A DNA stretch of 64,000 bases from Segatella oris (GCF_900637655.1 NZ_LR134384.1:2823501-2887500); one strand, 5' to 3'; counted from the first letter of the stretch, positions 1 to 9,516 are shown. Notes: generated by a model from the letters alone, not told the origin. Made by a program: numbers and translations.

Positions 1-158
1 TGATCGTCAGTCCATTCGCTGACCTTCAGGTCACGGTTTACACCGGCCTTATCCAATATCTTTGCTGAACTACTTCGACCTATACCATAGATATAAGTCA
101 ATGCGATTTCGCCACGCTTATTCTGGGGCAAATCTACTCCAACAATTCTTATTGCCAT
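1..158 (-). CDS. rpsM: 30S ribosomal protein S13, N-terminal part (truncated by window edge)
   Basis: The minus strand from ATG at 158 reads [20 protein letters not shown] and then a typical S13 N-terminus ([14 protein letters not shown]). S13 sits in the head of the small subunit and contacts the P-site tRNA and S19. About 52 codons are visible before the window ends, and the reading frame is intact. It follows rpmJ, the usual Bacteroidetes order, but a promoter-like site lies between them, so it may head its own unit with rpsK, rpsD, rpoA and rplQ beyond the edge. Confidence 0.95.
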   Translation of the reverse strand, partial: MAIRIVGVDLPQNKRGEIALTYIYGIGRSSSAKILDKAGVNRDLKVSEWTDD

Positions 159-215
159 TTTTTAATTTGAATAAAAAATTTAATAAATAAAATCTGTCTC
201 TCGTCAAAGAACGTG

Positions 216-248
216 CAAAGTTAAAAATAAATATTGATTTATTTCAAC
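216..248 (-). promoter_or_regulatory. Bacteroidetes-type promoter before rpsM
   Basis: On the minus strand TAACTTTG (216-223) matches the TAnnTTTG -7 element. GTTG at 245-248, 21 bp upstream, is one base off the TTTG -33 element. The predicted start is about 50 nt before the rpsM ATG. The site lies in an AT-rich gap of 108 bp between rpmJ and rpsM, so it would separate the rpsM group from the upstream spc genes. Confidence 0.55.
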
Positions 249-266
249 GTTTACGATACTTTAACA

Positions 267-383
267 TTAACCCTGACGCAATTTAAACTTAGGGTTCTTC
301 TTGTTGATAACGAACAGACGACCTTTACGACGAACAATCTTGCAGTCTGCTGTACGCTTCTTTAATGATGCTCTTGTTTTCAT
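267..383 (-). CDS. rpmJ: 50S ribosomal protein L36, zinc-free type
   Basis: A 38-codon frame from ATG at 383 to TAA at 267-269 reads [20 protein letters not shown] and ends [11 protein letters not shown]. This is L36, a small protein bound to 23S rRNA. Zinc-type L36 has a Cys-Cys-Cys-His site; here only one Cys (residue 14) remains and the others are Ala, Lys and Lys. It is therefore the C-minus form that needs no zinc. It follows infA by 21 bp. Confidence 0.93.
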   Translation of the reverse strand: MKTRASLKKRTADCKIVRRKGRLFVINKKNPKFKLRQG

Positions 384-404
384 ATCAATGTGTATATGAG
401 GTAA

Positions 405-623
405 TTATTTGTATCTGAAAACGATTCTGCCTTTAGTCAGATCATAGGGACTCATCTCTACCTTCACTTTATCACCAGGTAGTATCTTGATGTAATGCAT
501 ACGCATTTTACCAGAAATGTGAGCAACAATCTGAACTCCATTTTCAAGTTCTACACGGAACATTGCATTTGACAGACTCTCAACAATTGTTCCATCCTGC
601 TCGATGGCGGATTGCTTTGCCAT
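405..623 (-). CDS. infA: translation initiation factor IF-1
   Basis: This 72-residue protein has the full length of IF-1 and its single OB fold (for example [20 protein letters not shown] and GRIVFRYK at the end). IF-1 binds the ribosomal A site during initiation and helps IF-2 and IF-3 select the initiator tRNA. It lies 15 bp after map, in the conserved order secY-map-infA-rpmJ. The ATG at 623 gives the family N-terminus [11 protein letters not shown]. Confidence 0.97.
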   Translation of the reverse strand: MAKQSAIEQDGTIVESLSNAMFRVELENGVQIVAHISGKMRMHYIKILPGDKVKVEMSPYDLTKGRIVFRYK

Positions 624-638
624 AAACTATTTTCTTAC

Positions 639-1424
639 TTAATGATTTTCTATTTCTTCAAACGTTGATAAAATCTCTGCCTTTCCTTTTCGAATTGCGA
701 TAGTATGCTCGAAATGAGCAGCAGGCTTACGGTCACGAGTAACGATGCTCCATTTATCGGATAACATCCAAATATTGCGCTCGCCCATCGTAATCATAGG
801 TTCAATGGCTATACACATACCAGCTTTCAACATAACGCCATTGCCACGAACCCCGTAATTGGGAATCTGAGGTGCTTCATGCATCTCCTTGCCAATGCCA
901 TGACCGGTTAATTCTCTGACGACACCGTAACCAAAGCTTTCGCAATAGTCTTGAACAGCAGCACCTATATCTCCGACATGTTTCCCTGCAACAGCCTGCT
1001 CTATACCCTTATACAAGGACTCTTTTGTAACATCAAGCAATTGCCTGACCTCGGGTGAGACTTCACCTACTGCAAATGTATAACAGGAGTCTCCGTTATA
1101 ACCATCGAGAAGAGTGCCACAATCAATAGAGATAATATCTCCTTCTTTCAGTACAACCTTGTCACTTGGAATTCCATGAACGACAACGTCATTAACGGAA
1201 GTACAGATTGAAGCCGGGAAAGGCCCTCCAAAAGGATTAGGGAAGTTCTTGAATGTAGGCGTTGCGCCATGATCTCTGATAAACTCCTCTGCAATTTTAT
1301 CCAGTTGAAGGGTCGTCACCCCTGGCTGTATATGTTTGCCTAACTCTGCAAGTGTAGCGCCAACAAGTTGGTTCGCCTTGCGCATCAAGCTTATTTCATC
1401 TTCTGTCTTCAGAAATATCTTCAT
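639..1424 (-). CDS. map: type I methionine aminopeptidase
   Basis: This 261-residue enzyme removes the initiator Met from new proteins in the cytosol. The five metal ligands of the pita-bread fold are visible: Asp101 and Asp112 (SIDCGTLLDGYNGDSC), His175 (TGHGIGKEMHE), Glu208 (AIEPMI) and Glu239 (FEHTIAI). There is no N-terminal extension, so it is a type Ia enzyme. It lies 14 bp after secY, matching the usual secY-map-infA order, and is presumably co-transcribed with the ribosomal genes. Confidence 0.97.
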   Translation of the reverse strand: MKIFLKTEDEISLMRKANQLVGATLAELGKHIQPGVTTLQLDKIAEEFIRDHGATPTFKNFPNPFGGPFPASICTSVNDVVVHGIPSDKVVLKEGDIISIDCGTLLDGYNGDSCYTFAVGEVSPEVRQLLDVTKESLYKGIEQAVAGKHVGDIGAAVQDYCESFGYGVVRELTGHGIGKEMHEAPQIPNYGVRGNGVMLKAGMCIAIEPMITMGERNIWMLSDKWSIVTRDRKPAAHFEHTIAIRKGKAEILSTFEEIENH

Positions 1425-1438
1425 TCGATTGACTCTGA

Positions 1439-2776
1439 TTAATAGGCTGAGACACCACCGTTACGTGTATGACCAGAGTTCAGAAGTCCATCGTAATGAC
1501 GCATCATCAAATGACTCTCTATCTGCTGGAGTGTATCAATGACCACACCAACAAGAATCAACAATGATGTACCACCAAAGAACTGTGAAAAGCCCTGCTG
1601 CACATTCAGAAGTCCAGCGAGAGCAGGCATTATAGCGATAAACGCAATAAACAAAGAACCTGGGAAAGTAATTCGAGACATAATGGTGTCGATATACTCA
1701 GCCGTATCCTTACCGGGTTTTACTCCTGGAATGAAACCGTTATTGCGTTTCATGTCTTCTGCCATCTGAGTTGCATTCAGAGTGATGGCTGTATAGAAGT
1801 ATGTGAATGCTATAATCAAAACGACATAAATCACATTATACAGTACACTGCGGTTGTCCATCAAAGAACGGACTACCCACGATGCATTTTCACTCTGATA
1901 CTGAACGATTACCAATGGAATGAACATCAGTGCCTGGGCAAAGATGATAGGCATCACATTAGCTGCGAACAACTTCAATGGGATATACTGACGAGCACCA
2001 CCGTACTGCTTGTTGCCAACTATACGCTTAGCATACTGAACAGGCACCTTACGTGTTCCCTGCACCAAAAGAATTGATGCACACACTACAGCATACAGGA
2101 TGAGTATCTCAACGATGAACATCACAATACCACCACCGGAGATAGCTGTGAAACGAGAGGTTACCTCCTGAATGAATGCCTGTGGCAGACGTGCAATGAT
2201 ACCAATCATAATAATCAGAGAGATACCATTTCCAACACCTTTGTCCGTAATACGCTCACCGAGCCACAGAATAAACATACTGCCCGCTGCGAGGATAATT
2301 GTTGCAGGAATAATGAAGACTGTCCAAGAGACACCGCTGGCCAAAGCCTGACCAGCCTGTGTCTTCAGATTCATGAGGTAAGCCGGTGCCTGGAAAACCA
2401 AGATAGCAATCGTAAGCAGACGGGTGTACCAGTTTATCTTCTTTCTTCCGCTTTCACCCTCACGCTGCATCTTTTGGAAATAAGGCACAGCAACAGCGAG
2501 GAGTTGCATAACGATAGAAGCTGAGATGTAAGGCATAATTCCAAGTGCAAAGATAGATGCATTGGAAAAAGCTCCACCAGAGAACATGTCCAGAAGCGAC
2601 ATCAAGCCGCCTGCGGTCTGCGACTGAAGCGTTTCCAACTTAGCCGGGTTAATACCAGGAAGTACGACAAACGATCCAAAACGGTAGATTGCCGTAAAGA
2701 GTATCGTTATCAGTAATCGCTGACGCAAGTCCTCGACCTTCCAACAGTTCTTTAGTGTCTCAATAAACTTTTTCAT
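1439..2776 (-). CDS. secY: preprotein translocase subunit SecY
   Basis: This 445-residue integral membrane protein forms the channel of the Sec translocon with SecE (encoded here at 53,965) and SecG. The N-terminus (LRQRLLITILFTAIYRFGSF), the plug region after it, and about ten hydrophobic segments are recognisable. The LLVQGTRKVPVQYAKR loop is the cytosolic ribosome/SecA-contact loop. It lies 4 bp after rplO at the distal end of the spc operon, its normal place. Confidence 0.97.
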   Translation of the reverse strand: MKKFIETLKNCWKVEDLRQRLLITILFTAIYRFGSFVVLPGINPAKLETLQSQTAGGLMSLLDMFSGGAFSNASIFALGIMPYISASIVMQLLAVAVPYFQKMQREGESGRKKINWYTRLLTIAILVFQAPAYLMNLKTQAGQALASGVSWTVFIIPATIILAAGSMFILWLGERITDKGVGNGISLIIMIGIIARLPQAFIQEVTSRFTAISGGGIVMFIVEILILYAVVCASILLVQGTRKVPVQYAKRIVGNKQYGGARQYIPLKLFAANVMPIIFAQALMFIPLVIVQYQSENASWVVRSLMDNRSVLYNVIYVVLIIAFTYFYTAITLNATQMAEDMKRNNGFIPGVKPGKDTAEYIDTIMSRITFPGSLFIAFIAIMPALAGLLNVQQGFSQFFGGTSLLILVGVVIDTLQQIESHLMMRHYDGLLNSGHTRNGGVSAY

Positions 2777-2780
2777 TTAC

Positions 2781-3227
2781 TTAGATTATAGTTGCGTTAC
2801 CACCTACTGCCTTGATAGCTTCTTCGGCAGACTTAGAGAATGCATTTGCTTCAACATCAAGTTTTGCTTTCAACTTGCCATTGCCGAGAACTTTAACAAG
2901 TTCCTTACCATTGGTAAGACCTGCATCCTTCAACTCTGCAACGCCAATCTTCGTAAGGCTCTTTGCCTCTGCAAGTTTCTGAAGTGTTGAAAGGTTAACA
3001 ACGAAGTATTCCTTATGGTTGATATTCTTGAAACCAGCCTTCGGCACACGACGCTGAAGTGGCATCTGACCACCTTCAAAACCAATCTTTTTCTTATAAC
3101 CAGAACGAGCCTTAGCACCCTTGTGACCACGGGTAGAAGTACCACCGAGTCCAGAACCTGGACCACGACCGATACGACGACGTGAATGGGTAGAGCCTGC
3201 AGCTGGTTTCAAATTATTTAATTTCAT
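2781..3227 (-). CDS. rplO: 50S ribosomal protein L15
   Basis: This 148-residue protein starts MKLNNLKPAAGSTHSRRRIG and carries the Gly/Arg/Lys-rich N-terminal extension (GRGPGSGLGGTSTRGHKGAKAR) that threads into 23S rRNA. The globular C-terminal half ends in NATII. The length is normal. It sits between rpmD (25 bp upstream) and secY (4 bp downstream). Confidence 0.97.
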   Translation of the reverse strand: MKLNNLKPAAGSTHSRRRIGRGPGSGLGGTSTRGHKGAKARSGYKKKIGFEGGQMPLQRRVPKAGFKNINHKEYFVVNLSTLQKLAEAKSLTKIGVAELKDAGLTNGKELVKVLGNGKLKAKLDVEANAFSKSAEEAIKAVGGNATII

Positions 3228-3252
3228 AATCGATTCGATATTAAAAGATTAA

Positions 3253-3429
3253 TTATTCAACTACGTTTACCAGATGATGAACCTTACGGATCATACCACG
3301 AACGCTAGGAGTATCTTCAACTTCAACAACCTGAGAAATCTTACGAAGTCCCAAGGCAAGAAGCGTACGCTTCTGATCAACCGGATAACCGATTTTACTC
3401 TTTACCTGTTTGATTTTAATTGTTGCCAT
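3253..3429 (-). CDS. rpmD: 50S ribosomal protein L30
   Basis: A 58-codon frame from ATG 3429 to TAA 3253-3255 reads [20 protein letters not shown], then [20 protein letters not shown]. This is the compact bacterial L30 fold with the GLRKI motif. An AGGAGA Shine-Dalgarno-like sequence lies just before the ATG, which supports the start. It stands between rpsE and rplO as in most bacteria. Confidence 0.95.
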   Translation of the reverse strand: MATIKIKQVKSKIGYPVDQKRTLLALGLRKISQVVEVEDTPSVRGMIRKVHHLVNVVE

Positions 3430-3443
3430 TCTTAATTCTCCTA

Positions 3444-3956
3444 TTAACCGTTAAATACTTTGTCCATACTGATACCACGCTCACCTGCAATCGTGTAAGC
3501 ATCACGCATCTGAGTAAGTGCAGAGATTGTAGCCTTCACGAGGTTATGAGGGTTGGAAGAGCCCTTAGACTTTGCAATCACGTCGGTAACACCAACACTC
3601 TCAAGAACTGCACGCATAGCACCACCGGCCTTCAGACCAGTACCGGCTGCAGCAGGCTTCAGGAGCACCTGGGCACCACCGAATGAGACTTCAACTTCAT
3701 GAGGTACTGTACCTTTCAATACAGGCACCTTAACGAGGTTCTTCTTTGCAGACTCAACGCCTTTTGAGATAGCTGTTGTTACCTCACCGGCCTTACCAAG
3801 ACCCCAGCCGATAACACCCTTGCCATCACCTACAACGACGATAGCAGCGAATGTGAATGTACGACCACCTTTTGTAACCTTGGTCACACGGTTGATAGCA
3901 ACCAGACGATCTTTCAGTTCTACGTCACTATTTACTTTTACTTTATTCATTGCCAT
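3444..3956 (-). CDS. rpsE: 30S ribosomal protein S5
   Basis: This 170-residue protein has the S5 double-stranded-RNA-binding domain ([40 protein letters not shown]) and the C-terminal domain ([20 protein letters not shown]). S5 lies at the mRNA entry side of the small subunit and affects decoding accuracy. It lies 6 bp after rplR and 14 bp before rpmD. Confidence 0.97.
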   Translation of the reverse strand: MAMNKVKVNSDVELKDRLVAINRVTKVTKGGRTFTFAAIVVVGDGKGVIGWGLGKAGEVTTAISKGVESAKKNLVKVPVLKGTVPHEVEVSFGGAQVLLKPAAAGTGLKAGGAMRAVLESVGVTDVIAKSKGSSNPHNLVKATISALTQMRDAYTIAGERGISMDKVFNG

Positions 3957-3962
3957 AATCGT

Positions 3963-4307
3963 TTAGAATTTAAGTCCACTTTCTCTGGCTGCATCGGCAA
4001 GCGCCTGCACACGGCCATGATAGAGATATCCGTTACGGTCGAATACGACTGCTTCGATGCCAGCGGCCTTTGCCTTTTCAGCAACAAGTGCACCGACTTT
4101 CTTTGCCTGTTCAATCTTAGCCAGTTTCTCAAGGCCAAGCGAAGAAGCTGAAGCGAGCGTCTTACCTGTCAAATCATTAATTACCTGAGCATAGATCTGC
4201 TTGTTAGAGCGGAAAACACTAAGACGTGGACGCTCAGCCGTTCCATTTACACTCTTGCGAATGCGGAACTTTATCTTAATTCGTCTTTCTACTTTCTTTG
4301 TTGTCAT
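3963..4307 (-). CDS. rplR: 50S ribosomal protein L18
   Basis: This 114-residue protein begins with a short basic stretch ([20 protein letters not shown]) followed by [20 protein letters not shown], the L18 core. It ends [11 protein letters not shown]18 binds 5S rRNA together with L5 and anchors it to the large subunit. Its length and its place between rplF and rpsE are normal. Confidence 0.97.
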   Translation of the reverse strand: MTTKKVERRIKIKFRIRKSVNGTAERPRLSVFRSNKQIYAQVINDLTGKTLASASSLGLEKLAKIEQAKKVGALVAEKAKAAGIEAVVFDRNGYLYHGRVQALADAARESGLKF

Positions 4308-4327
4308 AATCGTAAAATCAATTAAAA

Positions 4328-4900
4328 TTACTTAGCTGCAGCGGTCTTACCAGACTTTCTGCGAATAACCTCACCCTGGAACAGGATACCCTTTCCTTTG
4401 TAAGGTTCAGGCATACGGAAAGAACGAATTTTAGCACAGATGAGACCAAGCAACTGCTTGTCGCAAGACTCGAGCGTAAGAATTGGGTTCTGATTTCTTT
4501 CTGACTTCGACTCCACCTTGACTTCTTTTGGAAGTTCCATAAAGATAGGGTGAGTATAGCCGAGTGAGAATTCAATGAGATTACCTTGGTTAGAAACACG
4601 ATAACCTACACCTACGAGTTCGAGCACCTTCTTATAGCCCTCACTTACACCGACAACCATATTGTTTACCAATGAACGATAAAGACCATGGAAAGCCTGC
4701 TTCTGCTTTACATTTACAGGACTGTTTTCATCAACGGTGAAAGTAATCTGACCATCTGCAATCTCCATCTTGATGGATGGATCAACAAACTGAGAGAGTT
4801 CACCCTTAGGGCCTTTGACTGTAACTACATTTGTCTTTTCATCGAAGTTGACATTAACTCCTGATGGAATACTAATTGGCAATTTACCTATTCTTGACAT
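4328..4900 (-). CDS. rplF: 50S ribosomal protein L6
   Basis: The start is set at ATG 4900 ([17 protein letters not shown]), giving 190 residues. A longer frame begins with TTG at 4915, but the ATG is preceded at 8 bp by a perfect GGAGG (4909-4913), unusual for this phylum. Two L6 repeats are seen, the second ending [20 protein letters not shown]6 lies near the factor-binding site of the large subunit. The Shine-Dalgarno lies next to the rpsH stop, which suggests translational coupling. Confidence 0.95.
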   Translation of the reverse strand: MSRIGKLPISIPSGVNVNFDEKTNVVTVKGPKGELSQFVDPSIKMEIADGQITFTVDENSPVNVKQKQAFHGLYRSLVNNMVVGVSEGYKKVLELVGVGYRVSNQGNLIEFSLGYTHPIFMELPKEVKVESKSERNQNPILTLESCDKQLLGLICAKIRSFRMPEPYKGKGILFQGEVIRRKSGKTAAAK

Positions 4901-4915
4901 ATTAAAATCCTCCAA

Positions 4916-5311
4916 TTAATAAATGTAGCAAAGAACCTCACCACCAATCTTCAAAGCGGTGGCTTCCTTGTCTGTCATTACACCTTGGGATGTAGATAAG
5001 ATTGCGATACCTAATCCGTTAATTACTCTCGGCATGTCCTTGTAACCGGTGTACTTTCGGAGACCTGGTGTAGACACACGCTTCAAACTCTTGATAGCAC
5101 TCTGCTTTGTTGAAGGATTGTACTTCAGTGCGACCTTGATTGAACCCTGGGGACCATCTTCAACGAACTTGTAGTTCAGAATGTATCCCTTCTCGAAGAG
5201 GATCTTAGTAATCTCTTTCTTCAAGTTAGACGCAGGAACTTCAACTACACGGTGATGAGCCATGATTGCATTTCTGAGTCTTGTCAGATAATCTGCTATT
5301 GGATCTGTCAT
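4916..5311 (-). CDS. rpsH: 30S ribosomal protein S8
   Basis: This 131-residue protein starts MTDPIADYLTRLRNAIMAHH and ends with the typical GGEVLCYIY. S8 is a primary binder of the 16S rRNA central domain and, in Escherichia coli, represses the spc operon. Upstream is a 273-bp gap before rpsN, much wider than others in this operon. The gap holds a small hairpin and a 22-bp repeat array. Confidence 0.97.
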   Translation of the reverse strand: MTDPIADYLTRLRNAIMAHHRVVEVPASNLKKEITKILFEKGYILNYKFVEDGPQGSIKVALKYNPSTKQSAIKSLKRVSTPGLRKYTGYKDMPRVINGLGIAILSTSQGVMTDKEATALKIGGEVLCYIY

Positions 5312-5584
5312 AAAATATAAATGTTTAATTAATCGGGACTACCCCGACAATATTAAAAAAATAATCCGTTTGAAAAACGATTGAAGTAAAGTGAGTGATA
5401 TTCTCTGTCAAGACAACTGCTGTCAGATGAATTTCCAATCTGCATCAGGTTACGGTGTGATTTGCATCAGATCAGCGTGTAATATGAGTCATTTCACCAC
5501 GCAAGATGCGTCAGATTGCAAAGCATTGTGCAACAGTCTGTCTGTCAACACAAAAGACATCAATCACTTTCTTGAATATCGATT
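5312..5584. other. wide gap inside the ribosomal operon (rpsN-rpsH)
   Basis: Elsewhere between rplC and secY the gaps are at most about 45 bp; this one is 273 bp. It contains a short hairpin (TCGGG 5333-5337 with CCCGA 5343-5347) near rpsH and the repeat array at 5414-5523. No reading frame here looks like a gene. Confidence 0.8.
5414..5523 (+). repeat. 22-bp repeat array A (5 units)
   Basis: Five units in exact 22-bp register begin at 5414, 5436, 5458, 5480 and 5502. Cores include CAATCTGCATCAGG, TGATTTGCATCAGA and CAAGATGCGTCAGATTG. The first unit is a degenerate CAAC type, and the array ends in TTGCAAAGC. Its polarity is opposite to transcription of the surrounding operon. See array D for the clearest copies. 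Confidence 0.8.
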
Positions 5585-5887
5585 TTACCAGCTTGCCTTC
5601 TTCACTCCGGGAATCAAACCTGCTGATGCCATCTCACGGAACTGGATACGAGAGAGACCGAACTGGCGGATATACCCTTTAGGACGGCCTGTAATCTTGC
5701 AACGGTTGTGGAGACGGATAGGGTTAGCATTCTTTGGAATGGCCTGGAGTTTACGAGCTGCCTCGTAAGCTTCAGCAGGATCCTCAGAAGTAGCGATGAT
5801 CTTTTTCAGAGCTGCGCGCTTTTCAGCGTAACGAGCAACAAGCTTTGCACGCTTAATTTCGCGGGCTTTCATTGATTCTTTTGCCAT
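5585..5887 (-). CDS. rpsN: 30S ribosomal protein S14, long zinc-free type
   Basis: This 100-residue protein starts [20 protein letters not shown] and has the S14 signature [20 protein letters not shown] near the C-terminus. The four-Cys zinc site of the short form is absent, so it is the long C-minus form. S14 lies in the head of the small subunit beside S3 and S10. It follows rplE by 5 bp. Confidence 0.97.
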   Translation of the reverse strand: MAKESMKAREIKRAKLVARYAEKRAALKKIIATSEDPAEAYEAARKLQAIPKNANPIRLHNRCKITGRPKGYIRQFGLSRIQFREMASAGLIPGVKKASW

Positions 5888-5892
5888 ATTCC

Positions 5893-6447
5893 TTAATCGT
5901 TTTTAGCGTTCTTGAATGGAAGACCGAAAGCCTTGAGCAGCGCAAGACCTTCTTCGTCAGTCGCAGCTGAAGTTACGAAGGTGATGTTCATACCCTGGAT
6001 GCGGTCGATCTCATCGATATTAATCTCTGGGAAGATAATCTGCTCGGTAATACCCAAAGTGTAGTTACCGCGGCCATCGAGCTTGGTAGCGATACCCTTG
6101 AAGTCACGGATACGTGGAAGAGAAACGCGGATGAGCTTCTCAAGGAACTCATACATGCGCTCACCACGCAATGTCACCATAACACCGATTGGCATCTTCT
6201 TACGAAGCTTGAAGTTTGCAATATCCTTCTTAGAATAGGTTGCAACAGCCTTCTGACCAGTGATTGCTGTGATTTCATTAACTGCTACGTCAACAATCTT
6301 CTTGTCCTGTGTAGCATCGCCGAGACCCTGATTAATCACAATCTTCTTCAAGACAGGAACCTGCATTGCCGAAGAATAGTTGAACTGCTTCTGAAGTGCA
6401 GGAGCAATGGTCTCCTTATATACTTTCTTTAACTGTGCTGTATCCAT
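5893..6447 (-). CDS. rplE: 50S ribosomal protein L5
   Basis: This 184-residue protein has the L5 motifs [34 protein letters not shown] and [21 protein letters not shown]5 binds 5S rRNA and forms an intersubunit bridge with S13. Its ATG overlaps the rplX stop by one base (TAATG), which indicates translational coupling. Confidence 0.97.
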   Translation of the reverse strand: MDTAQLKKVYKETIAPALQKQFNYSSAMQVPVLKKIVINQGLGDATQDKKIVDVAVNEITAITGQKAVATYSKKDIANFKLRKKMPIGVMVTLRGERMYEFLEKLIRVSLPRIRDFKGIATKLDGRGNYTLGITEQIIFPEINIDEIDRIQGMNITFVTSAATDEEGLALLKAFGLPFKNAKND

Positions 6448-6764
6448 TACTTAATTTCCTCCCCTGACTTTTTAGCGATACGAATCACGTTCTTGCCTTC
6501 ATGCTTGATGGCAACACGAGTGGCTTTACCACTCTTGGGATCGATCAGACTCAGATTTGAAATATGAATAGAAGCCTCCTGCTTTACGATGCCTCCCTGG
6601 GGGTTCTTAGCTGAAGGCTTGGTGCTCTTTGAAACGAGGTTTACTCCCTCTACGATAGCACGGTTCTTGCTAACCAACACCTTGAGCACTTTACCAGTCT
6701 TGCCCTTGTCGCTTCCGGCAAGAACAACAACTTTGTCGTCTTTTCTTATATGTAACTTACTCAT
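6447..6764 (-). CDS. rplX: 50S ribosomal protein L24
   Basis: This 105-residue protein has the KOW motif at its N-terminus ([40 protein letters not shown]). L24 starts large-subunit assembly by binding the 5' end of 23S rRNA. The final A of its stop region is shared with the rplE start. It follows rplN by 22 bp. Confidence 0.97.
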   Translation of the reverse strand: MSKLHIRKDDKVVVLAGSDKGKTGKVLKVLVSKNRAIVEGVNLVSKSTKPSAKNPQGGIVKQEASIHISNLSLIDPKSGKATRVAIKHEGKNVIRIAKKSGEEIK

Positions 6765-6786
6765 TACTTACTTGTTTTATGATTAA

Positions 6787-7152
6787 TTAAAGAACCTCTG
6801 GTGCCAAAGAAACAACCTTCATATTCACAGTGCGAAGCTCACGTGCAACAGGGCCGAAGATACGGCTTCCACGAAGTTCTCCTGCATTGTTGAGCAACAC
6901 ACAAGCGTTGTCGTCGAAACGGATGTAAGAACCATCGGCACGACGGATTTCTTTCTTTGTGCGAACGATCAAAGCCTTTGATACTGCACCCTTTTTCAAA
7001 TCACTTGATGGGATGACGTTCTGGACAGCTACCACAATAACGTCACCGACACTGGCATAACGACGGCGGGTACCACCAAGAACACGGATACATTTAGCCT
7101 CACGTGCGCCGCTGTTATCACATACTGTAAGTTTTGATTCTGCCTGTATCAT
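6787..7152 (-). CDS. rplN: 50S ribosomal protein L14
   Basis: This 121-residue protein starts [20 protein letters not shown] and ends [17 protein letters not shown], the normal L14 ends. L14 is a five-stranded barrel protein that forms intersubunit bridges. The start is the conserved MIQ. It follows rpsQ with only 2 bp between them. Confidence 0.97.
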   Translation of the reverse strand: MIQAESKLTVCDNSGAREAKCIRVLGGTRRRYASVGDVIVVAVQNVIPSSDLKKGAVSKALIVRTKKEIRRADGSYIRFDDNACVLLNNAGELRGSRIFGPVARELRTVNMKVVSLAPEVL

Positions 7153-7154
7153 AA

Positions 7155-7412
7155 TTACTTAGCTTTTTCAACAATTTGTACTAATCTCCATCTCTTTGTC
7201 TTAGACAGAGGACGAGTTTCTATGATCTGCACTGTATCACCTACATTTGCCTCATTCTTCTCGTCATGAGCATGGTATTTCTTTGTCTTCTGAACAAACT
7301 TACCATAAATAGGGTGCTTCTCTTTGAACTTAGATGCAATAACAATGGTTTTATCCATTTTGTTGCTGATGACAACACCCTGTCTTACTTTTCTTAAATT
7401 TCTTGTTTCCAT
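7155..7412 (-). CDS. rpsQ: 30S ribosomal protein S17
   Basis: The OB-fold protein reads [20 protein letters not shown], then [20 protein letters not shown]. An upstream in-frame ATG at 7421 would add MVQ. ATG 7412 is preferred because METRNLRK is the start I recall for Bacteroidetes S17, and no Shine-Dalgarno settles the matter. S17 binds 16S rRNA early in assembly. It follows rpmC closely. Confidence 0.93.
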   Translation of the reverse strand: METRNLRKVRQGVVISNKMDKTIVIASKFKEKHPIYGKFVQKTKKYHAHDEKNEANVGDTVQIIETRPLSKTKRWRLVQIVEKAK

Positions 7413-7423
7413 CTGGACCATTA

Positions 7424-7618
7424 TTATTTATTAAGTTCTCTCTGACGAAGTTCTGTTTCGATGCGCGCGATATCACGACGAGCTGCCTTAATCTGTGATG
7501 GATTCTCAAGAGGTGCAATTGAATGGTTCAGCTTCAACTGGTTGAGCTGTGCCTTTGCATTCTCCAACTTCTCTGCCAATGCATTGACATCGAGTTCTTT
7601 CAATTCTTTCATCTTCAT
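7424..7618 (-). CDS. rpmC: 50S ribosomal protein L29
   Basis: This 64-residue helical-hairpin protein contains [20 protein letters not shown] and the L29 signature [20 protein letters not shown]29 lies at the polypeptide exit tunnel beside L23. The start may be Met1 or Met3 (MKMKELKEL); the difference is two residues. It lies 3 bp after rplP. Confidence 0.95.
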   Translation of the reverse strand: MKMKELKELDVNALAEKLENAKAQLNQLKLNHSIAPLENPSQIKAARRDIARIETELRQRELNK

Positions 7619-7621
7619 AGT

Positions 7622-8050
7622 TTAAGCGTTTTTATCGAAATCACGTCTAACAACAAACTTTGTCTTTACAGGAAGTTTCTGTGCTGCAAGGCGGAGAGCC
7701 TCTTTAGCAATATCAAAAGAAACTCCTTCTACTTCGAAGAGGATACGACCCGGTGTAACCGGTGCCACCCATCCAGCAGGATCACCCTTACCTTTACCCA
7801 TACGTACATCGGCTGGTTTACGAGTGATTGGCTTATCAGGGAATATACGGATCCAGACCTGACCCTGACGGTTCATATAGCGGTTTACGGCTACACGAGC
7901 TGCCTCAATCTGACGGCTGTTAATCCACTTCGGCTCAAGTGTCTTGATACCAAAAGAACCAAAAGCCAGCTGTGTACCTCTGTGCGCGTTGCCTTTATTG
8001 CCGCGTCCATCCTGAGGTCTTCTATATTTTACTCTTTTTGGCTGTAACAT
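7622..8050 (-). CDS. rplP: 50S ribosomal protein L16
   Basis: This 142-residue protein starts [20 protein letters not shown] and includes [20 protein letters not shown] and the [12 protein letters not shown] segment. L16 organises the A-site tRNA pocket of the large subunit. Length and order (rpsC-rplP-rpmC) are normal, with a 14-bp gap after rpsC. Confidence 0.97.
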   Translation of the reverse strand: MLQPKRVKYRRPQDGRGNKGNAHRGTQLAFGSFGIKTLEPKWINSRQIEAARVAVNRYMNRQGQVWIRIFPDKPITRKPADVRMGKGKGDPAGWVAPVTPGRILFEVEGVSFDIAKEALRLAAQKLPVKTKFVVRRDFDKNA

Positions 8051-8064
8051 GATAGCTTCTACTT

Positions 8065-8790
8065 TTAACGGTTATTGTTTCTCTTACGATTACCGCGGCC
8101 ATTACGACCATTAGAACGGCCACCATTCTGCTTCTCCTGAGTAAAGTTAGGTGTAAGTTCACGCTTACCGTAAACCTCACCACGGCAAATCCATACTTTA
8201 ATACCCAGAAGGCCTACCTTTGTAAGGGCCTCAGTTGCACAGTAATCGATGTCTGCACGGAATGTATGCAAAGGAGTACGCCCCTCTTTGAACATTTCCT
8301 TACGGGCCATTTCAGCACCGTTCAGACGACCTGTAATTTGAACCTTGATACCTTCAGCACCTGCACGCATCGTGTTCTGAACAGCCATCTTGATGGCACG
8401 ACGGTAAGAAATCTTACCCTCCACCTGGCGAGCGATGTTGTTGGCCACGATGTTAGCGTCGAGTTCAGGCTTCTTTACTTCAAATATATTGATTTGGATG
8501 TCTTTCTTATAGAGCTTCTTCAACTCTTCCTTAAGTTTGTCAACATCCTGACCACCTTTACCAATGACGATACCCGGACGGGCAGTGCAAATAGTGATGG
8601 TGACGAGTTTCAACGTACGCTCGATGACGATACGAGAAACACTGGCCTTAGCCAGACGCTCGTTGAGATACTTACGGATTTTGCAATCCTCTACGAGATT
8701 GTCTCCGAAGTTCTTGCCACCAAACCAATTTGAATCCCAACCACGGATAATACCAAGTCGGTTGCTTATTGGATTAACTTTCTGTCCCAT
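8065..8790 (-). CDS. rpsC: 30S ribosomal protein S3
   Basis: The start is ATG 8790 ([14 protein letters not shown]), giving 241 residues. A longer frame opens with TTG at 8829 but would overlap rplV. The KH domain carries the GKGG loop ([17 protein letters not shown]). The C-terminus is extended by an Asn/Arg/Gly-rich tail ([19 protein letters not shown]) that is low in complexity and probably flexible. S3 lies at the mRNA entrance and, in other bacteria, has helicase activity with S4 and S5. Confidence 0.95.
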   Translation of the reverse strand: MGQKVNPISNRLGIIRGWDSNWFGGKNFGDNLVEDCKIRKYLNERLAKASVSRIVIERTLKLVTITICTARPGIVIGKGGQDVDKLKEELKKLYKKDIQINIFEVKKPELDANIVANNIARQVEGKISYRRAIKMAVQNTMRAGAEGIKVQITGRLNGAEMARKEMFKEGRTPLHTFRADIDYCATEALTKVGLLGIKVWICRGEVYGKRELTPNFTQEKQNGGRSNGRNGRGNRKRNNNR

Positions 8791-8797
8791 TCTATTC

Positions 8798-9202
8798 TTA
8801 TTTTTCGTCGTTAGTTTTGGCATCAACAAACAAAGTCACGTGATTTGAACGCTTGCGGATTCTGTAACCACGACCCTGTGGTGCAGGTCTCATACGTTTC
8901 ATTGTAACACCTTCATCAACGAAGACTTTGCTGATATACAATTCACCGTCTTCAGCTTTGCGGTCATTCTTTGTCTCCCAGTTAGCAATTGCTGAGCGAA
9001 GTAATTTCTCAACGTCTGCAGCAGCCTGCTTTTTAGAGAACTTAAGTACTCCGAGGGCACGACTAACTTCCATACCACGAATCATGTCTACAACGTAGCG
9101 CATCTTGCGTGGAGAAGAAGGAACTCCCTTGAGCTTTGCGAAGTACAGATTTTTGCGAGCTTCCTTAATTTTCTCAGCTGCGATATGTTTTCTTGCTCCC
9201 AT
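8798..9202 (-). CDS. rplV: 50S ribosomal protein L22
   Basis: This 134-residue protein has the L22 core [20 protein letters not shown] and the tunnel-lining hairpin [21 protein letters not shown]22 lines the exit tunnel, and changes in the hairpin cause macrolide resistance; none is evident here. It ends 7 bp before rpsC and follows rpsS by 34 bp. Confidence 0.97.
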   Translation of the reverse strand: MGARKHIAAEKIKEARKNLYFAKLKGVPSSPRKMRYVVDMIRGMEVSRALGVLKFSKKQAAADVEKLLRSAIANWETKNDRKAEDGELYISKVFVDEGVTMKRMRPAPQGRGYRIRKRSNHVTLFVDAKTNDEK

Positions 9203-9236
9203 TATTATTCTTATTTGTTAAATGGATTAACCCCGC

Positions 9237-9506
9237 TTACTTCTTGTTATTACCAGAGTGACCACCGAAACGGCGTGTAGGTGCAAACTCTCCGAGCTTG
9301 TGACCAACCATATTCTCAGTAATGTAGACAGGGATAAATTTGTTTCCGTTATGAACTGCAACAGTGTGTCCCACAAAATCAGGGGAAATCATTGATGCTC
9401 TGGCCCAAGTCTTCACTACACTCGACTTACCACTCTCGTTCATAGCGAGAATCTTCTTCTCGAGCGATACGTTGATATATGGACCTTTTTTTAATGAACG
9501 ACTCAT
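9237..9506 (-). CDS. rpsS: 30S ribosomal protein S19
   Basis: This 89-residue protein reads [20 protein letters not shown] and contains [20 protein letters not shown] and the [14 protein letters not shown] end. S19 lies in the small-subunit head and bridges to the large subunit with S13. It follows rplB by 10 bp. Confidence 0.97.
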   Translation of the reverse strand: MSRSLKKGPYINVSLEKKILAMNESGKSSVVKTWARASMISPDFVGHTVAVHNGNKFIPVYITENMVGHKLGEFAPTRRFGGHSGNNKK

Positions 9507-9516
9507 AATTTACTCT

